In this document: positions 55,123-64,000 of the stretch, piece by piece
Position numbering within the stretch: position 1 is the first letter of the stretch
How the letters are laid out: each line of letters starts with the position of its first letter
NCBI GenBank assembly: GCA_951802425.1
Contig: OX637798.1
Coordinates: 868,001-932,000 of the forward strand
DNA length: 64,000 bases
Reading direction: 5' to 3'
Origin: Clavaria fumosa
Lineage: Eukaryota > Basidiomycota > Agaricomycetes > Agaricales > Clavariaceae
The notes under the pieces: model-generated
Seen by the model: only the letters and a program-made list of their open reading frames with translations
Databases searched by the model: none
What the model was told of the DNA's origin: nothing
Translations under genes and position numbers: made by a program

Positions 55123-55867
55123 ATGCCCATCTTTATTCCCCTCTTCCACAACGCTCTGCCCTCCAACTTCACCTTCACTTTCCCTTTCACCCCTCAGAGG
55201 CCATCCACCGTCGCGTCCACTCCTGCGGACACGAGAATATTGTCTGCTAGACGCGTCGTGGAGCACCCCGTGTATCCCCCACCGGCCTACGACTCCACCT
55301 CCGTCTCTCGCGCGCGCGAGGACGTGCTCGCTCGGTTCTTTGGGGCACACTACCCCGCTGCGCCCTCGTCGTCGGTGTCGTCGTCGGAGACAGCGCCGCC
55401 TCCTGCATACACCTACCACAAGAAGCAGAGGATCATGTCGGACGTCGAGAGTCTTCCAGGCTACTATAGCGGGACGAGCGACGACGACGACGACGACGAC
55501 GAAGAGGAGCCAAACACGCTTGCCAAATATATGTTCACATACGGCTTCTGTGCGTCCAGGTGTCCCATCTCATCCATGTCCCATTCCTAAAAAAATTCTC
55601 CTTGTTTTCTTCCTCACCTTGAACGACGCCCGCACTTGGACAGTGTTCCCACCGTTCTGGCTTGTCGGCGTTGTCATCCTGTTGTCGCCGCTACGCGCGC
55701 CATCCGACTGGGGCATGCGCAAGTCGGACGAGGACGGCGTGCGCACGCTCGCTCGCATACGAGCCGCCGAGATCCGGTGGGGCATGCGCTGCTTGTCGGC
55801 CCTCGGCGTCCTCCTCGCAGTCGCCGCGCTGGTGGCGTTGGTGGTATTCATCTTTCGGGATCGCTGA
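55123..55867 (+). CDS. Small membrane protein, basidiomycete family of unknown role
   Basis: Exons 55123-55549 and 55644-55867 join in phase 1 to 216 residues. The N-terminal two thirds are Pro/Ser-rich and hydrophilic with two PPAY sequences (YPPPAYDS and APPPAYTY), the classic ligand of WW-domain ubiquitin ligases such as Rsp5. Then comes an acidic run (seven Asp, then EEE), LAKYMFTYGFLFPPFWLVG with a first membrane helix ending ILLSPLRAPSDWG, a helical basic stretch with EIRWGMRC, and a second helix (ALGVLLAVAALVALVVFIF) close to the C-terminus. The GFLFPPFW core is shared by many basidiomycete proteins without assigned function. A role as a Rsp5 adaptor is an inference from the PPxY motifs. 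Confidence 0.8.
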
Positions 55868-56670
55868 TGTGCTCCTATCCTTCTTCTTTTCTCTCTCTCG
55901 TGGATCTTGGAAAGGATATGTAATGTTGGACTGTGTCACATCTGTATGTTTTTGTTTTTGGCAGTGTAACGACCTTTCAATTGCTCTCTGTAAAAACCTT
56001 GATCTTAGGATCTTTTATATGCCCAAATCCCTGCGCTGTATACATAGGAGTCTACCATTCATTGTCCAGCTTTCTATACAGTGTGACCTGGCCCAGACAC
56101 TTGTCCAGCAGCTACGAATATTGCGGACACTGAACCACGTAGTCATGGAGTGCTGAAAATTTGGCTTGCTCGACCCAAGAAAAGCCTACAAGAGTGCGTT
56201 CGAAATCAAATGATTATAGAGCAGACTTGTCGCTCCGGGAGTGTTGTTCCGAAGAACAAGATCTTCTCCAGCCTACGGGATGCTATTCCGTGTGCAAAGC
56301 TCACTGCAAGGGGTCCCACAGCGAAGGAGAAAGAGCCAGAGCCAAGAAAGTAGCCACTTCATCCAGAGTTTGCTCCTCGAGGACCTCGTGTCGCCCCCTC
56401 TGTAGCTCGAATTTTGAAGTCCTATCAAATCGCACTCAGATGCACACCCACCTCAGGCCTTAGGCCTGAAGGCCTCAGAACCGTTCGTCAACTAATTCAC
56501 ATCGGCGGTTTCAATATTTGCTGTAGGTGACACTCGAATTTGACCATGGCAGGCGTCTCTGGGCCTCCTTGCACGAGTTCTGCTGGCTTGCAGGCTAACT
56601 CCTCGTACCCACGAACCGCACCGAAGTTGCCTGTGAGTATTTTCTCCTTGAACACAAAGCAGCGGTTGAT
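55868..56670. other. Intergenic, with possible 5' exon of the next gene
   Basis: Nothing firm. An ATG at 56546 starts an open frame to a GTGAGT donor at about 56634, but its phase does not fit the next exon with the available AG acceptors, so the 5' end of the F-box-like gene stays unresolved. Confidence 0.4.
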
Positions 56671-57818
56671 GTGACTGCGCCTTCAATCTTCAATGGTGAC
56701 GACCAGCTCCCAGCTGAACTCATTGCGCACATCGCCGCCTTAGTCGACAGATGCACGCTTGCCAAACTCGCCCTCGCCAGCCGCTCGTGCCAAGTCGAGG
56801 CCGAGCGCGTCCTTTACAGAGACCTCAGGCTCGCTGCCGTGAATACCGAATCGCAATGGCGGGCTTACAAGATTATGAATGCGCTCAGTAGTTCTCCTCG
56901 GCGGGCACAATATGTCCTGTCCTTGGACCTGGACGTTAGTACCTATCAACACAGAGCCTCCCCGGGGTTCCAAGATGCCTTATGCGAGATACTCCCATTA
57001 ATGACCCAAATTAATCATCTCTCCCTTGATATCTATCCTGAGCAATTAAATGTCGAATTTCTTCTCAGCACACTGAGGTCCGTAACCCCCTTCTGAAAAA
57101 AATCCAAGGCATTTACAACTTGGCGATGATTTCAAGAAAGTGCACATTTCATCTGCTGACGTTCAGGACCTCGAGACGACTCCAACTGATTGAATGGGCA
57201 TTCCAACACCACCCATTCCTGAAGTTCATCTGCTTGCATCGACTCATCCCATTGTGCAAGGAGGATCTCCGACTGATCCGCACTCTGAACTTGTCCACAT
57301 TGCACGGAGGGCCAGTGGTTCTCTACGGCCTCTCCGCCTGCTCCCAGAGGCTATATGTGTTCCCGTGTTTCGCGCCTGTTGTCAATGGCCTGACGACATG
57401 GAGCGCGACACCCATCCGACGTCGGCTCAACTCCAGGTGCTTCCGAGGTATCACAGCCGTTGTCAGCAGCCTCTGCGATGGGCCCAACATCTCCAAGATC
57501 CTGGAGTCCATTGCAGAGAACTTCGCAACATGCCGTATTCTCATCCTGTATGTTGGGGACGGAAATATCCGCGTAAATGATTCAAGCCGTCACACCATAC
57601 GTATGACACTGACAACAGTGACGAAGCATCCCGAAGGTTTCTTGGCGGCACTTCGCTCCTTCTCCTCTCTCGTCAATCTTGAAGTGCGCTTTTGGAACCA
57701 TGCGAGCTATCTCCGTGAAGGGGAAGAGGACCTCCACCGGCTCGCTACTGTGTGGGCACTGAGCTGCCCTTCCTTGTGCCATGCCAGATTCGCCCTATAC
57801 ACAGTAGCCCTCCTTTGA
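56671..57818 (+). CDS. F-box-like protein (5' end unresolved)
   Basis: Likely substrate adaptor of an SCF ubiquitin ligase or a relative; such genes are greatly expanded in mushrooms. The first readable exon ends near 57077 and holds DDQLPAELIAHIAALVDRC followed by LAKLALASRSCQVEAERVLYRDL, a normal F-box with the trailing 'eaeRvLYrdl' typical of the basidiomycete families. A GT-AG intron of about 86 bp leads to an exon that starts RTSRRLQLIEWAFQHHPFLK and runs to the stop at 57818 without interruption. The second part has Leu-rich strands (SSLVNLEVRFWNH) but no clear repeat. The start codon could not be placed, so the coordinates mark the open stretch from 56671. Confidence 0.66.
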
Positions 57819-58061
57819 GACTCATGTGGTAGTGGCATACCTAATTTTCATTGCAGCCTTATAAAATCCTGTTAGTATTGACATTGTGGGGAGCCAGATG
57901 AATGCATGCATTTGGTTCTGAGGTTCAAACCACAGAAGAGTGACATGCCTAAGGCTGCCACTTAGTGTGGACTTGGCAACCTTTCCTCCGATGCTTTGCA
58001 ATTCTTCGTTTTTGGGGCAGACAGTGGATGTCAGATCATGTGATCTGACGACATTGTCTCA
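57819..58061. other. Short intergenic space
   Basis: No gene. TCAGATCATGTGATCTGA at 58031-58048 is a perfect 18-bp palindrome about 25 bp before the start of the next gene; such a site could bind a dimeric regulator. Confidence 0.5.
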
Positions 58062-59756
58062 ATGCTGTACCACATGAGCTCGACGATGACCACAACAAAG
58101 GCCACGACCACGCCGTTCCTCGAAGCAGCGTCTAGCACCCTCCCCACTGAGTATGCCTCAGCTCTACGCGCCCTCTGCTCCACTGGCACCTCGACAACGA
58201 GCGCAACGGCAACGAGCACAACGCTCGCCCCAGACACGCTCATCGACACGCTCCTCAGCTTTGCCGCAGGTGGCGAGTGCCCCACGGACGCCCCGCTCGC
58301 CGCTGCAGCGTCTTGGGCCGCAGCGCAACGCGCTTTTGTCGACGCCCTCAAACCCTCCATGAAGCACACTCGGGACGAAGTCGACATCGGCCACGACGAC
58401 ACTGGGAACCGCCACCAGAAAAGCGACGCGCACGGCGACGCTGTCTTCAAACGCCCCCGAGTCGACAACTCTCCGCTCTACCCTACCTTAGATCCACAAG
58501 TAGATCCCCCGCTCTACACACTCCACGCCGTCACAACCAGCTCCCCTCTCCGTAAGAAGCTCGACATCACCATCCATGTAGCCACACTCACCTTTACCAA
58601 TCTTGAGACAAGCGCGCCCGAAGCGGCCCCCATTCCCATCTCCGCCCTTACGCGTGCCTTTCTCGTTCCCACGCGTGGCAAGGCCAAGCCGCACTGGTCC
58701 ATCATCATCCTCGGCGGCAACGACGATGACCCTGTCTCCTACCCGAAAAACAAGAAGGGTGTCGCCCCCGCACCTCCCCCGACGCAAGTCGTGTTCGGCG
58801 TAGATGCCACGGCCACTACCTCGCGCACTTTCAGCACCCACTGGAAAAAGGACGACGGCAACAAATACAACACCACGCTCAGCCCATACCCAAACCACAA
58901 ACCAATTACGAGCCGCATTGCAAAAGGCTCTGAGACCGCCCCAACCCTCCGCGATTTCCTCGCAATCCTCTGTCTACCCGTACTCGAACCACTCTCCTCC
59001 ACCTCTTCTACACCGTCTACATCCACATCTACCACCTCCCGCCCGCGCACGTCCAACACAAAGACCTGCGAGCCCGCGGGGATTGAGGCATACCTCGGTG
59101 CCAAGTCTGGTACGCTGTGGTTCCTCGACGCTGGCATCCTCTGGTGCGACGCCAAGCCATGCGCCTTCTGGGCCATCGAGGACCTCGCCCCTACCAATGA
59201 CAACGAAGCCGTGCGAGTTGTTAGTGCAACCGGCCGGACGTGCTCCGTCATCCTCAGACGGAAAAGGCGTCCGGGAGCCGTATTCGCACAGGCTAACGGA
59301 TCAACCCCGGAGGAAGAAGATGTGCGTGAGCCTGAAGATGTAGAAATTATTTTTGAGATGATCGACGGGAGAGAGCAGGACAGGATCCAGACATGGGTTA
59401 AGCAACATCAGCATCTCTTGGGGGTTTCGTTCGACTCCCGCCGCCACCTGCAACAACCCCAGCTTCTGCCTTCCGTTGGGAACACGATCATGAATGCAGT
59501 ATTTGATGATGACGACGACGATGATGATGATGATGACACGTTCAGATATGTGTCAGATGATGCCACGGGTGCTGGTGGCGGCGACAACTCTGATGTTGAG
59601 TGGAGCGATGGCAGCAATAATAGTAACAACCACGAGGAAGACGATGAAGATGTGGACCTCGCAGAGGGCACTGTGGGCGAGTATGAGAGGGCACTGTGGG
59701 GCACTGTGGGCCATTCTCACCACCTGATGCTTGACCTGCAGTCCGAGTCTTCTTGA
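58062..59756 (+). CDS. Rtt106-like domain protein, putative histone chaperone
   Basis: Intronless, 564 residues from 58062 or 560 from the Met at 58074. The first 115 residues are Thr/Ala-rich. The middle has two PH-like modules as in Rtt106/Pob3 middle domains: LDITIHVATLTFTN and PIPISALTRAFLVPTRGKAKPHWSI, later VVFGVD, LRDFLAILCLPVLEP, and GIEAYLGAKSGTLWFLDAGILW with FWAIEDLA and ATGRTCSVIL, which is the second module. VEIIFEMIDGREQDRIQTWV closes it. The C-terminus carries a run of ten Asp residues and further Asp/Glu stretches, as histone chaperones do. The family binds H3-H4. Orthology to Rtt106 itself is likely but not certain, since fungal genomes have several Rtt106-like proteins. Confidence 0.78.
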   Translation: MLYHMSSTMTTTKATTTPFLEAASSTLPTEYASALRALCSTGTSTTSATATSTTLAPDTLIDTLLSFAAGGECPTDAPLAAAASWAAAQRAFVDALKPSMKHTRDEVDIGHDDTGNRHQKSDAHGDAVFKRPRVDNSPLYPTLDPQVDPPLYTLHAVTTSSPLRKKLDITIHVATLTFTNLETSAPEAAPIPISALTRAFLVPTRGKAKPHWSIIILGGNDDDPVSYPKNKKGVAPAPPPTQVVFGVDATATTSRTFSTHWKKDDGNKYNTTLSPYPNHKPITSRIAKGSETAPTLRDFLAILCLPVLEPLSSTSSTPSTSTSTTSRPRTSNTKTCEPAGIEAYLGAKSGTLWFLDAGILWCDAKPCAFWAIEDLAPTNDNEAVRVVSATGRTCSVILRRKRRPGAVFAQANGSTPEEEDVREPEDVEIIFEMIDGREQDRIQTWVKQHQHLLGVSFDSRRHLQQPQLLPSVGNTIMNAVFDDDDDDDDDDDTFRYVSDDATGAGGGDNSDVEWSDGSNNSNNHEEDDEDVDLAEGTVGEYERALWGTVGHSHHLMLDLQSESS

Positions 59757-61125
59757 TACCTTAGCTCATAGAAGGCTGACCTCCCTGGGTTGATGGAGTA
59801 CCGGCATCTTAGTACAAGTACATAATGGTACCAATAGCATGCTTGTTGTACATGGTGCTGTACTGCGAGTTTCACTGTAGGCCCCAATCTTGGTGAAAAT
59901 CCCCACACAAAGAACTGTGAAATGTGGTGAATTGCAATGGTTTCCTAGGTGGAATTCACCAGGACTAATTGATAATCAGGCCTTCATTGGGTACATAAGA
60001 TGGGTGATTCTCACCAAAAATTCACCCACTGTTCTCTGGGTGAATATTACTACATTACAAGTGTCTTTTACAGCTGTTTGCAAAATTATTGGCAGCACAT
60101 CAATTATATAATCATTTTTTCATCTGTGCAGCAGAAAATGTTGCACAAATTATAGCTTATCAGTTCTTTACCAATTTGAGTGACTTAAATTGCAGAAAAT
60201 TCATGCACAGAGCCCAGTATATATATATATATTCATTGCATTCAAAAAAATTCAAATACTCATTTGCTGATGTCAGCCACACTTAGGGAAATGCACAGAT
60301 ACTCCATGGATATATATTTTCTGATCCATACTCATACTTGTTGTAATCCATACCTGTGTATCCATCAACCATCCTCAAGTTCACCTGAGTGGTTTTGAGA
60401 GTCAGGTACCCACAGGTACATGGATACCCTGTGATGAAATCTGTACTCATACCTGTGGGAGTACAGATTCCTATGGATCACAGATTACCCATATCCATGC
60501 TATACCCTAGCCACACTTCAGGCATAAACTAAAACAATTGTTTCTCAGTCAATCCTGAATAGTAAAACATGCATTGTAAAGGCAAGACCATGTCTGAGGG
60601 CCTGGGAAAAAGAAAGAAACATTTTAGGCAATAATTGACAAAGTGGTTGAAAAAAAAGTCTGATTTGCCATATCTCACTCAATACTCAATGGTTTTGCAT
60701 GATATTATACTTATTCTGCATGCCTTGGCAAGGGCAATAAAGTGCCACAAAGGATGGAGAGAATTGAGCAAGAATTGAAGGTGCTTGCATGTCAGCCAGA
60801 AGTGTGGCTGACATCAGCAAATGAGTATTTGAATTTTCTTGAGTGCAACAATACATGCATGAAAATAAAAATAATACTGGGCTTTGTGCATGAATCTTCT
60901 GCATCTAATCTAATTTACAGCTGTTTGCAAAAAGCTGGCCATGTGACTGAAACAAAAAATTTGACCTAAAAACTTTTGAGTCATATCTCACTCATCTTTG
61001 CTATAGGTGTGGCACACACTTAGGATTTTGAAATTTGAGCTGCTGACTCGGACTCAGCGGATCCGTCGACTAGCAAAATAAGCGTTGACGACGACGAGTC
61101 GCGTTACACGTTACGGTAGACTACC
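59757..61125. other. AT-rich intergenic with inverted repeat
   Basis: 1.4 kb of AT-rich DNA without a convincing gene. It contains GTGGAATTCACC/GGTGAAT-type words (59890-60050), TATATATATATATA at 60219-60232, runs of ATACC(C/T)(A/G)T at 60310-60500, and two inverted arms described separately. Confidence 0.5.
60196..60905. repeat. Inverted repeat arms, foldback remnant
   Basis: The left arm (about 60196-60284) and right arm (about 60785-60905) are imperfect inverted copies. The best block is TACTCATTTGCTGATGTCAG against CTGACATCAGCAAATGAGTA, both extended by CCACACTT and AAGTGTGG; GGGCT(C/T)TGTGCATGAA also recurs inverted. About 500 bp lie between. It looks like a decayed foldback or TIR element without coding capacity. 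Confidence 0.7.
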
Positions 61126-64000
61126 ATGGCCGCTGCTTCTGCTCGTCTCTCATCTCACTCGTTGGCCCTCGTGCTCCTCCCCCCTCCGCACCTTGCTGCG
61201 CCAGTCGATGTTGTCCGTTCCGCCAATGACAAGTCCTGGCCAAGATATTCAGCACATGTGAGCCTTTAGATCCAGTAGCTTTCAAGTCGTACGCCGCCCA
61301 TCGCGCGGACACCAGATTACCATCCTTCCGCCATTCGGCTCCTTGGATGATCTTCCAAGAGTCACCCACATCATCCGCGAGACCCTGGCTTCACCGGAAA
61401 TACGACCATTTCGCATGCGACTCCACACTGTGGGTCAGTTCACGATGCGGGACTATGAAACCATCTATCTTGGTACTTCCGACGCTCAGGAGGCCCACTC
61501 GTTGTGGAAGATCATCACCAGGGCCGTAGCTTTCCCTACAAGAGGCAGGTCTTTCGTCCCACATATGACCCTCGGCCAGACCGCGCGAAACCCTGTTGCT
61601 GCCACCTTGCTTGCCGACAAGGGCAACCTGCTGCTTGAGCGTCACCAATTCGAATGGATGGTAGACAGCGTCGCATTACTAAGGAAACGCGAGGATATGG
61701 CAGGCTTCATGCAACTTCACGCGCAGATCCCACTTGGCCTGGATGACGCCGTGCCGAGGGATCATGTCGTTTTCGGCACGTCCATGTACCGCTTCGACGG
61801 CGACGAACGCTGGAGTGCGCCCATCGCCAGTACCCCCCCGTCGCTCACACCGGCACTCACCTCCCTTACTGTAGCGACCTATAACGTCCTGCATGACCCA
61901 GCCTTTCCTTTTGCTCCCCGTCTCTCTGCTGTACTCTCCGCGCTGCGCGAGTGCGGCAGCCCCAACAACGGTGCACATGTCATCTGTCTCCAGGAAGTGA
62001 CAGATGCATCCCTGCGACTGATCGCACGCGACGATTACGTGCGTGCACTCTGGCCATGGTGCAGCCGAGATCCGGAGCGGGGCGTCCTCGAGAGTGAGCG
62101 CAACGTCGTCATGTTTGCACGCGATACGGCCTGTGTCGCGCACCAATGGACGCGTGTTCCGCTCGGGGGTGGCGCGAGGTGGAAGCGCAAGTCGTGTGCT
62201 GTGGTGCTACTCCGCCTTCTCGATCCAGTTGGTGGGGAGGTACGCGTGGCCCTTGCTGGTGTGCACCTCTCCGCGGGCCGGGATGCTGCGGCGCTCCAGC
62301 GGAAACGGGAAGAAATGGATGCACTTCTGACACATCTCCGCGTGCACCATGCACGGGATGAGTGGGTCATCTTCGGGGATGTCAACTGGCCTGACAACGA
62401 GGCAGGGCCGTTCCCCGCAGGCAATGAACTTTTGGATGTGTGGTCTGCAGCGTATGGATGTGGCACAGAGGGCAACGCTGTGTGTGTAGATGTTGATGGC
62501 GGTAATACTGATGGCGCGACGTATGACCCGACAAGCAATCCGCTCGCTGCCGCTACCGCCAAGTTCGACCACACGCCGAAAAGGTTTGATCGGGTATTTG
62601 TGAAGCGGCATGGGCGGCTGGTCGCCGAGTCGCCGGGGTTAACGTTATTCGGGTTGCCTCTGGAAGGGCAGGAGGACGTGGGGAGCGACCATTGGGGTTT
62701 GAAGGTTGTCTTGAAGCTGCACGAGCAAGAACCACTGTCTATCGGCGCGGAAGACGCGCGACCACCGTTGGGGCCATCTCCCTTGTTCTCTGCTGCATCA
62801 GAGGAGGAATTGATACCTGTGCCCTTCACTGATGACGAAATTCAGGAAGTGTGCATTGAGAAGGGGTACATGCCGACCGAGAACCAGACTGCGGCACTGC
62901 AGACAGCGCTGGATGCGATACGCAACTTTGTGTCGAGAATCACGTCGAGCTCTGAAAAAAGGACGGCCACGGTCGGTGATGCCGCCACGCCGATGACATC
63001 AGCCCAGACGACGGCCATTGTGCGCCTCGTGGTCGAGCCGATTGGTAGCTTCGCCATGGGATACCACACATCCACGAGTGACCTGGACTGCGTCGTCGTC
63101 GGAAACGTAAGCCCCAAAACGTTTTGGATGCTATTGCGACGGAGATTGCGTACAATCGCAGCGGCGAGGAGCGCGGATGATCCTGTTCTGACACTGCGAC
63201 GGTTCGTGAGCGACGCGTCCGTGCCGGTGATGGAGTTGATGGCGAGTGGTGTCAGGGTTGATTTGCAGTACTGTGCAGCTGGAAAATTGGTCGAGTGGTG
63301 CGTAAGATTTCTTTCTGTCGTATTGCAAGAGACATACAAGAGACCCCACAGTTGGGACGACCTGCTCAATATCCCGCGCGACTCGCCTCTGTTTTCCCTA
63401 CCCGTGTCGGTTCTGCGGACGCTAAACGCACACCGGGATGCGCAGGCACTGTTACGCAGTCTGGGCGTGTCGTTGGAAGCGTTCCGCCTTGCGCATCGCA
63501 CGCTAAGGTTGTTCTTTGCAGATCGCGGCGCATTCGGCGCACGATTCGGGTTGTTGGGCGGGTTCCAGCTCGCCATCATGCTCTCGTGCGTGTGCAGCGC
63601 GGCGCCTGTGATGAACACGAACACGAATGGGGGTGAGACGGTGGCTGCTGCTGCTAATGCTGCACGGCTTGTGCGAAGGTTCTTGAGCGTGTATGCGCGC
63701 TGGGATTGGGAGCGGGATGTGGTGCTCGCACCTGCGGCGACGTCATTTTCAAGAGGATACCATCGGGCAGCGGGCCGCGAGAGGATGGTGGTTCTGTCAG
63801 TGGAGACACCACACGTGAATACGATGGCGAACGCGAGCATGCACTCGATGCGGGTAGTCAAGCGGGCACTCGTGGCCGGTGACGGGGCATGTCGAGAAGG
63901 TTTGTGTTGGAGGCAAATTTGCGGGGTAATGCATGACGCACCACCGCCATTGGTGAGGTTTGTCAAGGAGCATGAGAATTTTGTGAAGATTGAGGTCGAG
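61126..64000 (+). CDS. 2H phosphoesterase / TDP2-like EEP / poly(A)-polymerase-like fusion (3' end outside window)
   Basis: Large RNA- or DNA-end-processing protein; at least 939 residues are in the window. Exon 1 is 61126-61257; after a GT-AG intron one open frame runs from 61316 past 64000. Domain 1 is a 2H phosphoesterase: HIT at residues 44-46, formed across the splice junction and followed by ILPPF, and HMTLGQT at 127. Domain 2 is an endonuclease/exonuclease/phosphatase fold with TYN (Asn234), LQEV (Glu271), GDVN (Asp399, Asn401) and SDHWGL (His503), the TDP2-like set. Domain 3 is a nucleotidyltransferase with GSFAMGY (Gly621, Ser622) and SDLD (Asp633, Asp635), followed by a PAP central domain (FRLAHRTLRLFF, FGLLGGFQLAIML). 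All catalytic residues I can check are present. The natural substrate is unknown; repair or modification of RNA ends is inferred from the domain set. Confidence 0.85.

Overview
The window looks like nuclear DNA of a mushroom-forming basidiomycete (Agaricomycetes). Genes are split by many 50-75 bp GT-AG introns, and the gene content is typical of that class: a NACHT-WD40 NLR, HNH_2-domain proteins, Git3/cAMP-receptor-like seven-helix proteins and Copia elements. No rRNA, tRNA or CRISPR array was recognised. Exon limits quoted to the base were worked out by hand from splice signals and reading phase.

Layout. 1-8.9 kb is housekeeping DNA: the 3' part of histone H2A.Z, a mitochondrial citrate carrier (CTP1), uroporphyrinogen-III synthase (HEM4), a SKN1/KRE6-type GH16 protein and a putative GPCR. 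8.9-16.1 kb is AT-rich and holds one NLR with a helical N-terminus, a NACHT domain and fourteen near-identical WD40 repeats. 16.1-29.3 kb is a nest of mobile DNA: an old 2.3-kb repeat cut by a 4.2-kb TIR element, a foldback element that itself carries a 1.3-kb insertion, and an apparently intact Copia retrotransposon. 29.3-35.3 kb is an HNH_2 gene whose second intron has received another Copia element with identical LTRs but a damaged pol. 35.4-37.9 kb is a second copy of the 2.3-kb repeat carrying a 221-bp hAT-like MITE.

From 38 kb the gene-dense layout returns: bleomycin hydrolase, three tandem GPCR paralogs of the 8-kb gene, then three mitochondrial genes together (RNA polymerase RPO41, ATP synthase subunit h ATP14, and an ATPase inhibitor that diverges from ATP14). 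After these come a small membrane protein, an F-box-like protein, an Rtt106-like histone-chaperone protein, and, running off the right edge, a large protein joining a 2H phosphoesterase, a TDP2-like endonuclease/exonuclease/phosphatase domain and a poly(A)-polymerase-like nucleotidyltransferase.

The most notable items are that multidomain RNA-end-processing protein, the fast-evolving-type NLR, and the readable order of nested insertions with target-site duplications.
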